A stretch of 16,140 nucleotides of DNA, taken from JBEATZ01 sp041178545. Its GTDB lineage: Bacteria; Planctomycetota; UBA1135; UBA2386. Below are positions 15,103-16,140 of the stretch, in pieces; the stretch's first letter is position 1, and each line of letters starts with the position of its first letter. Position numbers and translations under genes: made by a program. Below the pieces are notes generated by a model. The model was not told the DNA's origin. It was given only the letters and a program-made list of their open reading frames with translations, and made no database searches. The stretch is from contig JBEGVB010000168.1 of assembly GCA_041178545.1 (NCBI GenBank), forward strand, positions 1 through 16,140. Direction: 5' to 3'.

Positions 15103-16140
15103 TCCGCGACGAGCGGCCTGCCTGCGCCGCGCTGAAGACGCTGGCAGCCTGCCTGCTGCTGTGCCTCGCCATGGCAGTGGCGAGCCTCGCCTGGGTGTGC
15201 GACGACGCGTACATCACCTTCCGCACCGTGGAGAACGCGCTTGCAGGCCACGGCCTGCGGTGGAACGTCGAGGAGCGCGTCCAGACCTACACGCACCCGC
15301 TCTGGATGGGACTCATGGTCGCCGCGCGTGCATCGACCGGGGAGCTGTACCTCACCTCCATGGCAGTCGGAGGCATGCTGTCCCTCGGCGCCGCCGTTTG
15401 GCTGTGCCGCACCGCAGGCACCTGGTCGCTTGCCGTGATGGTCCTCGGTGCACTGCTGGGCAGCCGCGCGTTCGGCACCTATGCCACCTCGGGGCTGGAG
15501 AACAGCCTCACCTTCCTGCTCCTGGCGGCGCTCTGTGCGGTGTGGTCGCGCGACGAGCACTGGCGGCCCCGGTTGCTGCTGCTCTCGCTGGTCACCTCGC
15601 TGCTCGCGCTCAACCGGCTCGATGCCGTGCTGCTGGCAGCACCTGCGCTGCTTGCCGCCCTCTGGCGTGCGCGCAGCCTGCGCGCCCTCGGCATCGTTGC
15701 CCTCGGCACCGTGCCGCTGCTCGCCTGGCTCGCATTCGCCACCTTCTACTACGGCAGCCCGCTGCCCAACACCGCGCTCGCAAAGGCCATCGGCACGGGC
15801 ATCGACGGTGCAGCACTCGCCCGCGAGGGCCTGCGGTACCTCGGCGACGTGGCCACGCGCGACCCCGCCACGGCACTCACGGCACTGTGCGCGCTGGTGG
15901 CCGTGGCACTGCGGGGACGGGGCTCGCGCGCCTGGCCGCTCCTTGCCGGAGCCCTCCTCTATGCCGTCTACCTGCTGCGCATTGGCGGGGACTTCATGGC
16001 GCTGCGCTTTGCAGCAGCGCCCCTCGTGCTCGCCACCGGCTCCCTTGCGCTGGCTGCCCGCACCCTGCCCCAGAACCTTGCGGTCGGTGCAGGGCTCGCG
16101 CTTGCGCTCAGCTCTTTCCTCGGCGGCGTGCCGGATTGGC
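15099..16140 (+). CDS. Polytopic membrane glycosyltransferase, GT-C type (DD-motif), 3' end cut off
   Basis: The gene begins at GTG 15099, inside the stop of the oxidoreductase (GTGA), and stays open for 347 codons to the window edge. A first membrane helix (LKTLAACLLLCLAMAVASLAW) ends at the DD pair Asp35/Asp36 in CDDAYITFR. HGLRWN and VQTYTHPLW follow, a pattern typical of membrane mannosyl/arabinosyl-type GT-C enzymes that use polyprenyl-phosphate sugars, with catalysis on the outer face. SGLENSLTF and NRLDAVLL lie between helices, SPLPNTAL follows, and LRIGGDFMALRF at about 288-299 matches the late conserved G-G-D-F-M motif of the group. Several more hydrophobic segments run to the edge. 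Start choice rests on the short N-terminal tail before the first helix and on the overlap. It probably builds a cell-surface glycan or glycolipid. The exact donor and acceptor are unknown. Confidence 0.88.
   Translation, partial: MIRDERPACAALKTLAACLLLCLAMAVASLAWVCDDAYITFRTVENALAGHGLRWNVEERVQTYTHPLWMGLMVAARASTGELYLTSMAVGGMLSLGAAVWLCRTAGTWSLAVMVLGALLGSRAFGTYATSGLENSLTFLLLAALCAVWSRDEHWRPRLLLLSLVTSLLALNRLDAVLLAAPALLAALWRARSLRALGIVALGTVPLLAWLAFATFYYGSPLPNTALAKAIGTGIDGAALAREGLRYLGDVATRDPATALTALCALVAVALRGRGSRAWPLLAGALLYAVYLLRIGGDFMALRFAAAPLVLATGSLALAARTLPQNLAVGAGLALALSSFLGGVPDW

Overview
This is a gene-dense, very GC-rich bacterial window with twelve protein-coding genes and no stretch over about 135 bases without a gene. 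I see no rRNA, tRNA, CRISPR array or mobile element. GTG and TTG starts are common, and three junctions use a GTGA overlap. A Tat-lipoprotein Gfo/Idh/MocA oxidoreductase beside a secreted sulfatase and a DD-motif membrane glycosyltransferase resembles Planctomycetota, perhaps a high-GC deep-branching marine lineage. That assignment is inference; Myxococcota or another large-genome Gram-negative phylum is possible.

Layout. (1) 1-1777, minus: a two-gene unit with a serine-nucleophile S51/cyanophycinase-like peptidase followed by a CBM48-type esterase that runs off the left edge. (2) 1911-2474, plus: a single hemerythrin (HHE) gene. (3) 2523-9343, minus: ATP-grasp ligase B, ATP-grasp ligase A, a lipoprotein membrane-fusion protein and an RND transporter, tightly packed. 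(4) 9467-12161, plus: glycogen synthase (glgA) and a third ATP-grasp ligase C. Units 3 and 4 diverge from a 123-base intergenic region. (5) 12121-13629, minus: a sulfatase whose 3' end overlaps ligase C by 41 bases. (6) 13729 to the right edge, plus: the oxidoreductase, overlapped by the start of the glycosyltransferase.

The notable part is 1-12161. Three paralogous ATP-grasp proteins, each with the expected lysine, metal-binding glutamates and arginine, surround a full-length glycogen synthase. Two of them are translationally coupled or closely linked to an RND/membrane-fusion export pair. Nearby is an operon of an S51-type peptidase and an esterase with a probable glycogen-binding-type domain. 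My working hypothesis is an uncharacterised pathway in which ATP-grasp enzymes make amide bonds (peptide or aminoacyl conjugates), possibly on or with an alpha-glucan or sugar. The peptidase and esterase would trim or recycle the product, and the RND system would export it. Each gene family is clear from sequence; the joint pathway is inference from gene order. The sulfatase, oxidoreductase and glycosyltransferase on the right look like a separate carbohydrate and envelope module.
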